From SIG480 sp045537045 (GTDB lineage Bacteria > Bacillota > Clostridia > Oscillospirales > JAAYXM01): DNA of 64,000 bases. Within the stretch, counting starts at the first letter, position 1, and every line of letters starts with the position of its first letter. This document shows, piece after piece, positions 1 to 7,622 of this stretch. The position numbers and the translations under genes are program-made. Location: positions 1-64,000 of the forward strand of contig JAZSOS010000033.1 in assembly GCA_045537045.1 (NCBI GenBank), read 5' to 3'. The notes under the pieces are model-generated. The model ran no database searches and was not told the DNA's origin. It saw only the letters and a list, made by a program, of their open reading frames with translations.

Positions 1-121
1 GACGATTTCAAAAAACAGTTAGCTGTTCGTCAGCGTCAATACAATAATTTCCCCATGCGCCCTCTTAATTGGCACTCTCCCAAACACGTCTTATTTGCTT
101 TCCCTTATGTGTAACACATCA

Positions 122-150
122 TTGACAAACCTACATTTAACAGGAATAAT
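122..150 (+). promoter_or_regulatory. Promoter for tspO
   Basis: A consensus -35 box TTGACA (122-127) is separated by exactly 17 bases from AATAAT (145-150). It lies 48 bases upstream of the tspO start. Nothing else was recognised in the first 120 bases. Confidence 0.6.
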
Positions 151-197
151 TTCATCATTTTGCGTATAAACTTAAAATATGAGGAGTGTGATTTGCT

Positions 198-656
198 ATG
201 AATAAATCCAAAAAGACAAAAATAGTATTTATCTTAATTTCGCTTGCAGTTGGAGGGTTGTCCGCGTTTCTTACCAGAAACAATATGAATGTGTTCGACA
301 CGATACAAAAACCGCCGCTCACCCCTCCGGCAGTCGTCTTTCCGATAGTGTGGGGGGTTCTCTTCACTTTAATGGGTTATAGCGCAGCGCGCGTTTATCT
401 TGAAGACCCGACATCAAAAGCAATTGAGGTCTTCGGCGTAAACCTCGCCGTAAACTTTTTCTGGAGCATTATATTCTTCAATCTTCAGGCTTATACCTTC
501 GCATTTATCTGGCTTCTCCTGCTTATCGCCGTTGTCGTCGTTATGATAATAAAGTTTTATCGGGTTGACAAAGCCGCAGCATATCTTCAGCTTCCGTATC
601 TTGCATGGCTTCTCTTCGCGGGATATCTCAATCTCTACATCGCGCTTATGAATTAA
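198..656 (+). CDS. TspO/MBR family membrane protein
   Basis: This 152-residue protein has the usual length for bacterial TspO and five predicted membrane helices. It carries the family signatures: a proline-rich loop after helix 1 (KPPLTPPAVVFPIVWG, about residues 38-53), the NFFWSIIFF helix and a C-terminal LPYLAWLLFAGYLN segment. TspO proteins bind porphyrins and related tetrapyrroles in the membrane and are linked to stress and tetrapyrrole handling. The physiological role in Clostridia is not settled. It is a single gene with its own promoter and a strong hairpin downstream. The ATG follows GAGGAG at a slightly long spacing. Confidence 0.93.
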   Translation: MNKSKKTKIVFILISLAVGGLSAFLTRNNMNVFDTIQKPPLTPPAVVFPIVWGVLFTLMGYSAARVYLEDPTSKAIEVFGVNLAVNFFWSIIFFNLQAYTFAFIWLLLLIAVVVVMIIKFYRVDKAAAYLQLPYLAWLLFAGYLNLYIALMN

Positions 657-681
657 AACACTTTCGTAAAAATAAATACCA

Positions 682-721
682 CACCCCCGGAGTATGTGCA
701 TCAGCACACACTTCGGGGGTG
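682..721 (+). terminator. Hairpin terminator after tspO
   Basis: An 18-bp stem (682-699 with 704-721, two G-U or mismatched positions) closes on a 4-base loop. The T-rich stretch that follows is weak. It lies between two convergent genes and could serve both. Confidence 0.65.
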
Positions 722-836
722 AATTGTGTTGGTTTTAAGCATTATTTATGCCGCATTTTCTGTTCTTCCTCTTTCATCAAATCGTACAGGCACATCAGCT
801 CATTTGAACGTTTTCGCTTTCTCAACTTAGAAAATG

Positions 837-1955
837 TTATGCCAGATACGGGCTGTCCCAGAGCTTCAGCATCTGCCCAAGTCCTTTTTCTTTAGCTTTT
901 TCATACAGCTCATATCCCCATGCGACATCCCATACGGGCATACCTCCTGCGATAAAGCAGAATCTTTCATCTTCGGATGTTCTGCCGCACTTTGTTTCGC
1001 ATATTATATCACCAAGGCTTACGCTTTCTGTAATGGGCAGCAATTTTCCTTCGTACATAAATTTGTAAATCTGAACACCGATACCATTGATAAACCGCTT
1101 GTTTTCCGGAAGCAGCATATGCTCATCATAATATATTTCATGCATCTTTGCGTTGTCCCAGACGGTTTTAGCCGTTGTGAAATATTCTTCATCAACGCCA
1201 CCCCTGCCGGAAAAGATAAGGAGCGAGCCTTTTTTAAGCCATTCGTTTTGCAGTGTTATCGGATGCAGCGCAGACGCGGCAACACTGACGATATCACCCG
1301 CGCGCACCGCTTCTTCAAGCGATGTTGTTCCCCTTGCGCTTATGCCGTATTTTTCAGCCATTTGTTTTGCAAAAGCCTCTGCCTTTTCGATTATAATATC
1401 GCAGACCACAAGCTCTTTTATGTCCTTCGCCTCGTGCTTTATTCCCTCAAAGCATGCCATACCTACGGGACCTGCTCCGACACAGGTACAAACTTCTGCA
1501 TTTTTATTTGCAAGATATCTTGTTGCCACTCCGGGTACGCTCCCTGTGCGAACTGAGCTGATTACATTACCGGACATCAGTGCTATCGGTTCACATGTAT
1601 CAACATCATTAAGCATAACCATCAGGATTGAACGCGGCAATCCTCTCTCGGGATTTATAATGTTTGAGCCGTACCACTTCTGCCCCGCTATACGGAATCT
1701 TCCGCCAACATATGCCGGCATAGCCATAAAGCGTCTGTCCGGCGCATGCTTCGGCATATTGGGGAACGGGCTTTCCTTGGGAAATTCCATCTCGATTCCG
1801 TGCGAATTTCCCTTCTCTCCGCCCATAACATAATCGCCACGGCCCAGAAGCCCGAAAACTTCCTCTTCAACGTCAATGCAACGACCGTAATCAAGCGCAC
1901 CGGCTTTGATAATATCTTCTTCGTTCAAGTACAAAAACTCTGTTTTTTTACCCAT
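837..1955 (-). CDS. Ornithine cyclodeaminase/mu-crystallin family dehydrogenase
   Basis: A 372-residue protein with a Rossmann NAD(P)-binding motif (GAGPVGM, about residue 160) in the arrangement of the ornithine cyclodeaminase/mu-crystallin family. Members reduce imines or release ammonia from amino acids. Close relatives in Clostridia are often annotated as tyramine oxidase subunit B, but no partner subunit gene is adjacent here, so the substrate is unknown. The ATG has an AAAGGAG ribosome site. It stands alone, divergent from the EamA transporter gene, which might export a product or substrate; that link is only inference. Confidence 0.85.
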   Translation of the reverse strand: MGKKTEFLYLNEEDIIKAGALDYGRCIDVEEEVFGLLGRGDYVMGGEKGNSHGIEMEFPKESPFPNMPKHAPDRRFMAMPAYVGGRFRIAGQKWYGSNIINPERGLPRSILMVMLNDVDTCEPIALMSGNVISSVRTGSVPGVATRYLANKNAEVCTCVGAGPVGMACFEGIKHEAKDIKELVVCDIIIEKAEAFAKQMAEKYGISARGTTSLEEAVRAGDIVSVAASALHPITLQNEWLKKGSLLIFSGRGGVDEEYFTTAKTVWDNAKMHEIYYDEHMLLPENKRFINGIGVQIYKFMYEGKLLPITESVSLGDIICETKCGRTSEDERFCFIAGGMPVWDVAWGYELYEKAKEKGLGQMLKLWDSPYLA

Positions 1956-2163
1956 CGCTCTTTTCTCCTTTTCTATATTTTACTGCACAATTGCGCAAAA
2001 AATGCAGTGTCTGCTTCAAAAAAACTCTTGCATATGGTAAAATACCGTTATATTATAAATAAAGCAATAAAAGGGTATACTATGGGTATAATGATAGCAT
2101 TTCCCCGCACTACATAAAAAATCCCAATTTATGTTTTAAAATTTTGCATTTCAGGGTGTTGTT

Positions 2164-3060
2164 ATGAAACAAAGCGAATCGCTTAAAGGGTATTTTTACG
2201 TTATTTCAAGTGCAATAATATTCGGACTTATGCCGCTTATGGCAAAGTCTATCTATGAAGAAGGCACAAACCCTCAAAGTCTTGTTTTTTTAAGGAACGC
2301 TCTGTCGGTTCCTGTCCTTCTGCTTCTTTCACTTTTAACCAGAAATCCGGTCAGGATAAAGCCCGCGGCGCTTCCTCATATAAGCTTTATTGCACTAACT
2401 GGCTGTTGTATAACACCTTTGCTTTTATTTAGCTCTTATAATTATATCCCATCGGGAACGGCAACGGTCTTTCATTTCATTTCCCCTGTGGTTGTGGTCT
2501 TAGGAGAGTATCTTTTTTTCAAGAATAAACTCAGCCGAAAAGATGCGTTAAGCGTTATTTTTTGCGCAATCGGCATAATGCTGTTTTATAACCGGCACGG
2601 TGAAATCAACTTTAAGGGAAGCTTTCTTGCTCTTGCATCCGGCGTCACCTGTGCGATATATGTTATATGCCTTTCGGGGTTTAAATATAAAGAAATCTCC
2701 GGGTTTTCATTCAGCTTTTACATCGCTCTGGTCTCATCCCTTGTTATGCTGCCGGTATGCCTTCTTACCAATCAGTTATCTCTCCCGCAATCCGGCTTCG
2801 GGTGGCTTCTCACAATTTTGTTTGCACTTTCTTTAAACGTTGGTGCAGTTGTTCTTTTTCAGAAAGGAACATTCCTTATCGGTGGCAGCAAAGCGGCAGT
2901 CCTAAGCACTTTAGAGCCTGTTACAAGTGTTCTGGCAGGAGCTGCGGTATTCGGCGAAAAAATAAATGCACCCACCGTAGCAGGTACATTTTTAGTTGTT
3001 ATCGCAGGCGTTTTAATCGCATCAAACAATATGAAATTAAAAAAGGATGCAACAGTATAG
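2164..3060 (+). CDS. EamA/DMT family transporter
   Basis: This 298-residue protein has about ten hydrophobic helices arranged as two EamA repeats, the usual size for the drug/metabolite transporter superfamily (RhaT/YdcZ type). It starts at ATG after AGGGTG and ends with TAG. Such proteins are inner-membrane carriers for metabolites or amino acids; the substrate cannot be read from sequence. It is followed by a strong bidirectional terminator. Confidence 0.92.
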   Translation: MKQSESLKGYFYVISSAIIFGLMPLMAKSIYEEGTNPQSLVFLRNALSVPVLLLLSLLTRNPVRIKPAALPHISFIALTGCCITPLLLFSSYNYIPSGTATVFHFISPVVVVLGEYLFFKNKLSRKDALSVIFCAIGIMLFYNRHGEINFKGSFLALASGVTCAIYVICLSGFKYKEISGFSFSFYIALVSSLVMLPVCLLTNQLSLPQSGFGWLLTILFALSLNVGAVVLFQKGTFLIGGSKAAVLSTLEPVTSVLAGAAVFGEKINAPTVAGTFLVVIAGVLIASNNMKLKKDATV

Positions 3061-3085
3061 GAGAAAGGCTTGAGTTTATTTAACG

Positions 3086-3118
3086 AAAAAAGCACTTGCA
3101 ATTTGCAAGTGCTTTTTT
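3086..3118. terminator. Bidirectional intrinsic terminator
   Basis: A 15-bp perfect stem (3086-3100 with 3104-3118) with a 3-base loop has A-tracts and T-tracts on both sides. It can end the EamA transcript on the plus strand and the tRNA transcript on the minus strand. Confidence 0.9.
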
Positions 3119-3119
3119 C

Positions 3120-3195
3120 TGGTGATCCACCGGAGGCTCGAACTCCGGACACCCGCCTTAAAAGGGCGGTGCTCTACCTACTGAGCTAGTGGATC
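3120..3195 (-). tRNA. tRNA-Lys (TTT)
   Basis: The minus strand folds as a cloverleaf with acceptor GATCCAC/GTGGATC, anticodon loop CTTTTAA (anticodon TTT) and T-loop TTCGAGC. CCA is encoded. It is the last gene of a five-tRNA cluster. Confidence 0.95.
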
Positions 3196-3200
3196 ATATT

Positions 3201-3276
3201 TGGCTGGGATGCCAGGACCCGACCCTACGAATGCCAGAGTCAAAGTCTGGTCCCTTACCGACTTGGCTACATCCCA
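3201..3276 (-). tRNA. tRNA-Gln (TTG), atypical T-arm
   Basis: Acceptor TGGGATG/CATCCCA, anticodon loop CTTTGAC (anticodon TTG) and an encoded CCA identify tRNA-Gln. The T-loop reads GTCGGGT instead of the near-invariant TTCRANY, so positions 54 and 58 lack the conserved T and A. The outermost T-stem pair is G-G. The anticodon and acceptor arms are intact. The gene may be functional but unusual, a degenerate copy, or affected by base-calling error. Confidence 0.85.
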
Positions 3277-3303
3277 ACGCGGCTTTCCCATAAAGAGAAA
3301 AAA

Positions 3304-3381
3304 TGGGGTGGGTAGCCGGATTCGAACCGGCGACCCCCAGAGCCACAATCTGGTACTCTAACCAACTGAGCTATACCCACC
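3304..3381 (-). tRNA. tRNA-His (GTG)
   Basis: The anticodon loop is TTGTGGC (anticodon GTG). The extra 5' G(-1) opposite C73 that marks tRNA-His is present, and CCA is encoded. T-loop is TTCGAAT. Third gene of the cluster in transcription order. Confidence 0.95.
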
Positions 3382-3426
3382 ATATAGTCATAACTTTGAA
3401 CATCGGCACAAAAAAATTTTTTATAA

Positions 3427-3503
<77 letters not shown>

Positions 3504-3518
3504 ACATTTACAAAAAAA

Positions 3519-3592
<74 letters not shown>

Positions 3593-3608
3593 ATATCTAA
3601 GCTTATAA

Positions 3609-3637
3609 ATTATACAACGTAAATTGCCAAATGTCAA
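3609..3637 (-). promoter_or_regulatory. Consensus promoter of the tRNA cluster
   Basis: On the minus strand a perfect TTGACA (3632-3637) and a perfect TATAAT (3609-3614) are spaced by exactly 17 bases. A full match to the vegetative sigma consensus fits a highly expressed stable-RNA operon. Confidence 0.9.
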
Positions 3638-3668
3638 TACCTATTTTTAGATTTTTTTGTTTTTTCTC

Positions 3669-3707
3669 AAAAAGCTGAGAAGCAGGCAAAACCTCCCGCC
3701 TCTCAGC
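3669..3707 (-). terminator. Terminator of the SLH/YcdB gene
   Basis: Stem GCTGAGA/TCTCAGC (3674-3680 with 3701-3707), followed on the minus strand by a T-rich run. It sits just past the stop codon of the SLH protein gene. Confidence 0.8.
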
Positions 3708-3722
3708 AATTAATTATTTTTT

Positions 3723-5813
3723 TTATTTATCCAGCGCGTTGTAAAGCATCATTGCAAGCTCGGCGCGCGTAACATTTGCCTTCGGGTTGAACTTCCCGCC
3801 GACACCGGAAACAATGCCAAGCGCCTTTGCAATTGCAACGTGCCCTGTTTTGTCTGACGAGATTGCCGCCTCATCCGAGAATCCCGTCTTATAAATTCCC
3901 GAAAGCTCTGCTGCACTGCCATATCCGAACATACGGACAAGATACGCCGCACATTCCTCTCGCGTTACCTTTTTATCGGGATTTTTCTCCCCCGCCTTTA
4001 TAACGCTCTGCCGGACAAGACGGTCAATATACGATACATAATCGTTTTCCGTCACCTCATACGGACGATAACCGCCGTTAAAGCAATCTACCAGAAGTGC
4101 AATTTCTTTCTGCGTAATTGCCTCATCGGGACGGAATTTTTCGTCATAGGAGATAACAATTCCGTTATCCGCAAGCGTCTTTACCGCTTTTTCCGCCCAA
4201 TGTCCGCGAAGGTCTGCCTGAAGCTCATATTTCTTTGGTGTTTCGTTCTCCTGCCCCATGCTCCAGTCATAGCACGTGCCGCTCTTCGCATCAACATATG
4301 CCGGCGCTTCGTCGGCAAAGCGATAAACAAGGGTCAGCTCACCCGCGTTGTCGGAAGCATACATCTCGCGCTTGTTCGCTATGTAGCAGAGATATGCCCC
4401 CGCAGACTCGATATACTTTTCCGTTGCTTCTTCCACGGAGATAATCCCCTCCGCACTGTCAAAAGCAATCTCTTTATCCCAGCTCTTTGTGAAAGAAAGG
4501 ATTTTTCCGGTACTTTCATCAACGCGTATGCTTACTCGGTTTCCCTGATACTCAATCCCATTTTCGTTGTGGGTAAAGCCGAAGTAACCGCCGCTCTCGT
4601 TCTCGTCCTCGCCGAAAAGATGCGCCTTTTCCGCAACATCGGATGCCCATTCTGCAACAAAGCGTTCTGCCACTTTTTTCATATCTGCGCGCTTTTTCGC
4701 CGGCTTTTTGTCCGGATTGTAGCTGAGATATGTATACAGCGACTTAAGCTCGCCGGTCGCGGCATCAAAAACTGCGTTTGCACTCTCATTCTCCCCGTTT
4801 GTGAGATAAACGCGCGCTTCATATTTCTTCCCGCTCTCGGCATTTCCTGTCTGCCTGTAATCAACGGACTTTACCTTGAACGAAGAAATCGCCGCATCGT
4901 ACATCTTCTCTATCATGCAGGAAAGCTTTTCCTTTGAAAGAAGGCTTTCTATCTCTTCGATATTCTCAAGCTCCTCTCTGGTAAGAGAGCTTTCAAACTT
5001 TTCGTTTGTTGCACTGTCATTAGTCACGCCCGCTGCTCCGCTGCCTGCATCTCCTTCCTCGCTGTCGACATACTCGACAGTAAACTCCTGCCCGTTTAAT
5101 GCGTCTATCATCATTCCAAAACGTTCGGGAGTGTACATAAGTACGGCTTTTGGCTCACGGTTGAGCCTGTGATAGCGTAGGGTAAGAGAAGCCATGCCGC
5201 CGAGGGTTTTCTCCGCTTCGTCCACAGAAATAATGTCTTTTGCATCCGCAATTTTTTTTGGATGCGTCCACTGTGAGTTCATTGAAATAACTTTGCCGTT
5301 GTACTTATCAAGCGTAAGGTAAACGTAATCGCCGTAAACCGTTATGGCGTCAATCTTGCGCCCAAAGCGCAGACTTACATTATATGAGTATACCCCGCCG
5401 ATATTTACCTCGGCATCAAAATCAAGCTCGGAAACATAGGCTGGATTGACCTTTGAAATCCACTCTTTTGCGATGCGGAGATATTCTTCCGAAGAATATG
5501 CTGCAATGCCGGTTTTGTCGTAATCCCGCTCGCCGTCACGGTAATGATACGAAACAATCTCGCCCGAAGCGAGAACGCTTGCGCTTATCATGCTCTGATT
5601 TTCCGCTGTATCACTCCACATAAGCTCATAGACGTTTCTCCCTGCGGCTTCATATTTACCGCTTGAAAATTCGGTAAACGCTTCGGAAATGCCAAGACGG
5701 CTTTTTGCAATTCTCACTGCATTTGTCATCTCGCTGTCCTCTGCCGCAAAAGCAGATACACCAAGCGAGAAAACAATTGCAATGCTAAGTATTAAACACA
5801 ACAATCTTTTCAT
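3723..5813 (-). CDS. S-layer-homology protein with YcdB/PepSY-like repeats
   Basis: A 696-residue secreted protein. A signal peptide (about residues 1-23, ending in AFAA) is followed by roughly 470 residues of PepSY/YcdB-like repeats. These show recurring patterns such as SVDEAEKTL and ISVEEATEKYIESAGAYL and blocks about conversion of a DGTG-like strand. Three SLH modules end the protein, beginning at about residue 530 (LRGHWAEKAVKTLADNGIV), with the last ending in RAELAMMLYNALDK. SLH modules bind secondary cell-wall polymers, so the protein should sit on the cell surface. The repeat domain resembles protease-propeptide or inhibitor folds; its function is unknown. The ATG follows AAAAAGGAG. 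Confidence 0.88.
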   Translation of the reverse strand: MKRLLCLILSIAIVFSLGVSAFAAEDSEMTNAVRIAKSRLGISEAFTEFSSGKYEAAGRNVYELMWSDTAENQSMISASVLASGEIVSYHYRDGERDYDKTGIAAYSSEEYLRIAKEWISKVNPAYVSELDFDAEVNIGGVYSYNVSLRFGRKIDAITVYGDYVYLTLDKYNGKVISMNSQWTHPKKIADAKDIISVDEAEKTLGGMASLTLRYHRLNREPKAVLMYTPERFGMMIDALNGQEFTVEYVDSEEGDAGSGAAGVTNDSATNEKFESSLTREELENIEEIESLLSKEKLSCMIEKMYDAAISSFKVKSVDYRQTGNAESGKKYEARVYLTNGENESANAVFDAATGELKSLYTYLSYNPDKKPAKKRADMKKVAERFVAEWASDVAEKAHLFGEDENESGGYFGFTHNENGIEYQGNRVSIRVDESTGKILSFTKSWDKEIAFDSAEGIISVEEATEKYIESAGAYLCYIANKREMYASDNAGELTLVYRFADEAPAYVDAKSGTCYDWSMGQENETPKKYELQADLRGHWAEKAVKTLADNGIVISYDEKFRPDEAITQKEIALLVDCFNGGYRPYEVTENDYVSYIDRLVRQSVIKAGEKNPDKKVTREECAAYLVRMFGYGSAAELSGIYKTGFSDEAAISSDKTGHVAIAKALGIVSGVGGKFNPKANVTRAELAMMLYNALDK

Positions 5814-5900
5814 TTTTCACACACTCCTTTTTAGTCTGTATTTATTAGATAATTTTTCCTTACAAAAAGTTTTGTTACGAAAAATAAAATTCACATCTTT

Positions 5901-6788
5901 TCACATCCGCGCGAAATTCTCCATAACGTCTGCCGCGTCTGCGATTTTCTCGCACGCCGCCGTTGCGCTTCCCGCCGCAGATGCAAGTGAGAGGGCAAAC
6001 TGCGCACCGCGCTCTTCCCCTGCTAAAAATCCCGCAAGGAAGCAGTCCCCTGCGCCGACCGTGCTCACCACGTCTACCTGCGGTGCGGCCACTCTGTAAA
6101 TATTTCCGTCAGAGGATGCTAAAAGCGCACCACGCCCGCCAAGAGATACAAGCACGTTGTCGACACCTTCTCCGCGAAGCTCGGCCGCCGCCGCGGCAAC
6201 CTCATTATCGCTCATTTCGGATTTATCAAAAAGTGCGCAAAGCTCCTCATAATTGGGCTTTATAAGATACGGATGCCTTTCTATTGCGTATTTTAATGCC
6301 GCGCCGTCCATATCGACAACAAGCCGTGCAGTCCCCACAGCATCAAACACATTTTGGAGTAATGCTCCGCTTTCGCTCTCCGGTGCCGAGCCTGAAACAA
6401 CAACAGTATCCTCTTCTGTAAGTGATGAAAGCTTCTCAAGAAGCGCGCGCTCTTCCTCAAGGCGTATAAAAGGGCCTTTGCCGTTCACGGCGCTTTCCGT
6501 ATTGGATATAATTTTCACATTTATGCGCGACGGCTCACTGATTTCACAAAAATCACATTCCACTCCTGCGCGGGTGGCAAGGCGCTCTATCTCACGACCG
6601 GAAAAACCGCCGACAAAGCCGAGTGCACGGCTCTCCTTGCCGAGGTTTGCAAGCATTGCGGAAACGTTTATTCCCTTTCCGCCGAAAGAATGCATCTCCC
6701 GCTCACTCCGGTTTATTTCTCCTGTATGAAACTCCGACGGAAAAACCGAATAGTCAACCGACGGATTAAGCGTTACTGTATATATCAT
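5901..6788 (-). CDS. 1-phosphofructokinase-like PfkB sugar kinase
   Basis: A ribokinase/PfkB-family kinase of 295 residues. It has the N-terminal TVTLNPSVD motif and FGGKGINVS sugar-binding motif typical of FruK/LacC. The C-terminal GAGDCFLAGF motif holds the catalytic aspartate. Likely reaction: ATP-dependent phosphorylation of fructose-1-phosphate (or tagatose-6-phosphate). No fructose PTS or FruR gene is next to it, so the substrate remains uncertain. The start at 6788 (MIYTVTLN) was chosen over an upstream in-frame codon because AAAGGA lies 9 bases before it. It has its own promoter. Confidence 0.88.
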   Translation of the reverse strand: MIYTVTLNPSVDYSVFPSEFHTGEINRSEREMHSFGGKGINVSAMLANLGKESRALGFVGGFSGREIERLATRAGVECDFCEISEPSRINVKIISNTESAVNGKGPFIRLEEERALLEKLSSLTEEDTVVVSGSAPESESGALLQNVFDAVGTARLVVDMDGAALKYAIERHPYLIKPNYEELCALFDKSEMSDNEVAAAAAELRGEGVDNVLVSLGGRGALLASSDGNIYRVAAPQVDVVSTVGAGDCFLAGFLAGEERGAQFALSLASAAGSATAACEKIADAADVMENFARM

Positions 6789-6822
6789 AAATTTTGTCCT
6801 TTCAGTCACATCTTACATACTA

Positions 6823-6851
6823 AATTTACCATACAACCGTTCTTGTGTCAA
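6823..6851 (-). promoter_or_regulatory. Promoter for the PfkB kinase
   Basis: On the minus strand TTGACA (6846-6851), a 17-base spacer and TAAATT (6823-6828). It lies about 35 bases upstream of the chosen start codon. Confidence 0.6.
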
Positions 6852-6917
6852 GAAGATATGCAGACCGCAACGTATGTCACAGCCTGCATATCACAGCATT
6901 TTTCATTTTATGTTGTC

Positions 6918-7622
6918 TCACATTCCGAATCCGCCGGTGACGGCGAGATTTTCGCCTGTGACAAACGCGGCATCTGCAAAGAACAGCACAGCCTGCGCAA
7001 CGTCCTCAGGCTTTCCGATTTTACCGAGCGGAGTTTCCTCGCACAGCGCATTCAAATCCTCCTCGGAGAGACGCGCATTCATATCTGTATCAATAACGCC
7101 GGGAGAAACACAGTTTACCGTTATCCCCGACGGACCAAGCTCCTTTGCAAGCGCGCGCGTAAAGCCAATTAGCCCCGCCTTTGACGCGGAGTAATGCGTC
7201 TCGCACGATGCGCCGACTATCCCCCATACCGAGGAAATGTTTATAATCCTGCCAAAGCCACGTCTTATCATGCCCCGTGAAGCTTCACGCGAGCAGATAA
7301 ATGCGGACTTCAAGTTCGTGTCCAGCATCCTATCCCAATCGTCGCCCGTTATGTCAGAGAGAATCGAAAACTGCGCAATTCCCGCATTGTTTACTAAGAT
7401 ATCAACATCCCCTACCTCTGAAAAAAGAGTCTTCACGCTTTTCTCATCGGATACATCGCAGTATACGGGAATAACCTCTCCCGCAAGATTTTCCTTTGCT
7501 AAAGCCGGCAGGGTATCAGCAGTTGATTTATACGTTGCAAAAACGGTGTCGCCGCGCTCTGCAAACGCACGCGCCGTGGCATAACCTATCCCGCGCGATG
7601 CACCGGTTACAAGAATCTTCAT
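6918..7622 (-). CDS. FabG/YmfI-like short-chain reductase (EF-P 5-aminopentanone reductase-like)
   Basis: A 234-residue SDR with the TGASRGIG nucleotide motif, the NNAG motif and the catalytic Ser (NISS), Tyr and Lys (YSASK). It resembles the FabG-like group named YmfI, which in Bacillus reduces the 5-aminopentanone group on elongation factor P Lys32. The SSVWGIVGASCETHYSASK block is typical of that group in Clostridia. General 3-oxoacyl-ACP reductase activity is the alternative, but no fatty-acid genes are adjacent. The ATG overlaps the stop codon of the upstream VanW gene by the ATGA arrangement, so translation is probably coupled. Confidence 0.8.
   Translation of the reverse strand: MKILVTGASRGIGYATARAFAERGDTVFATYKSTADTLPALAKENLAGEVIPVYCDVSDEKSVKTLFSEVGDVDILVNNAGIAQFSILSDITGDDWDRMLDTNLKSAFICSREASRGMIRRGFGRIINISSVWGIVGASCETHYSASKAGLIGFTRALAKELGPSGITVNCVSPGVIDTDMNARLSEEDLNALCEETPLGKIGKPEDVAQAVLFFADAAFVTGENLAVTGGFGM

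Noticed and set aside
746..820. A short minus-strand frame coding about 24 basic and acidic residues after the cyclodeaminase gene
   Set aside because: No ribosome site or convincing start codon, and no recognisable motif.
834..1556. A 240-codon plus-strand open frame
   Set aside because: It is antisense to the ornithine-cyclodeaminase-family gene, which has clear motifs and a ribosome site.
1984..1998. Palindrome-like TGCACAATTGCGCA upstream of the cyclodeaminase gene
   Set aside because: Imperfect, single copy, and not aligned with a clear promoter.
2040..2163. TATAAT upstream of the EamA gene as a promoter
   Set aside because: No acceptable -35 box at a 16-18 base spacing.
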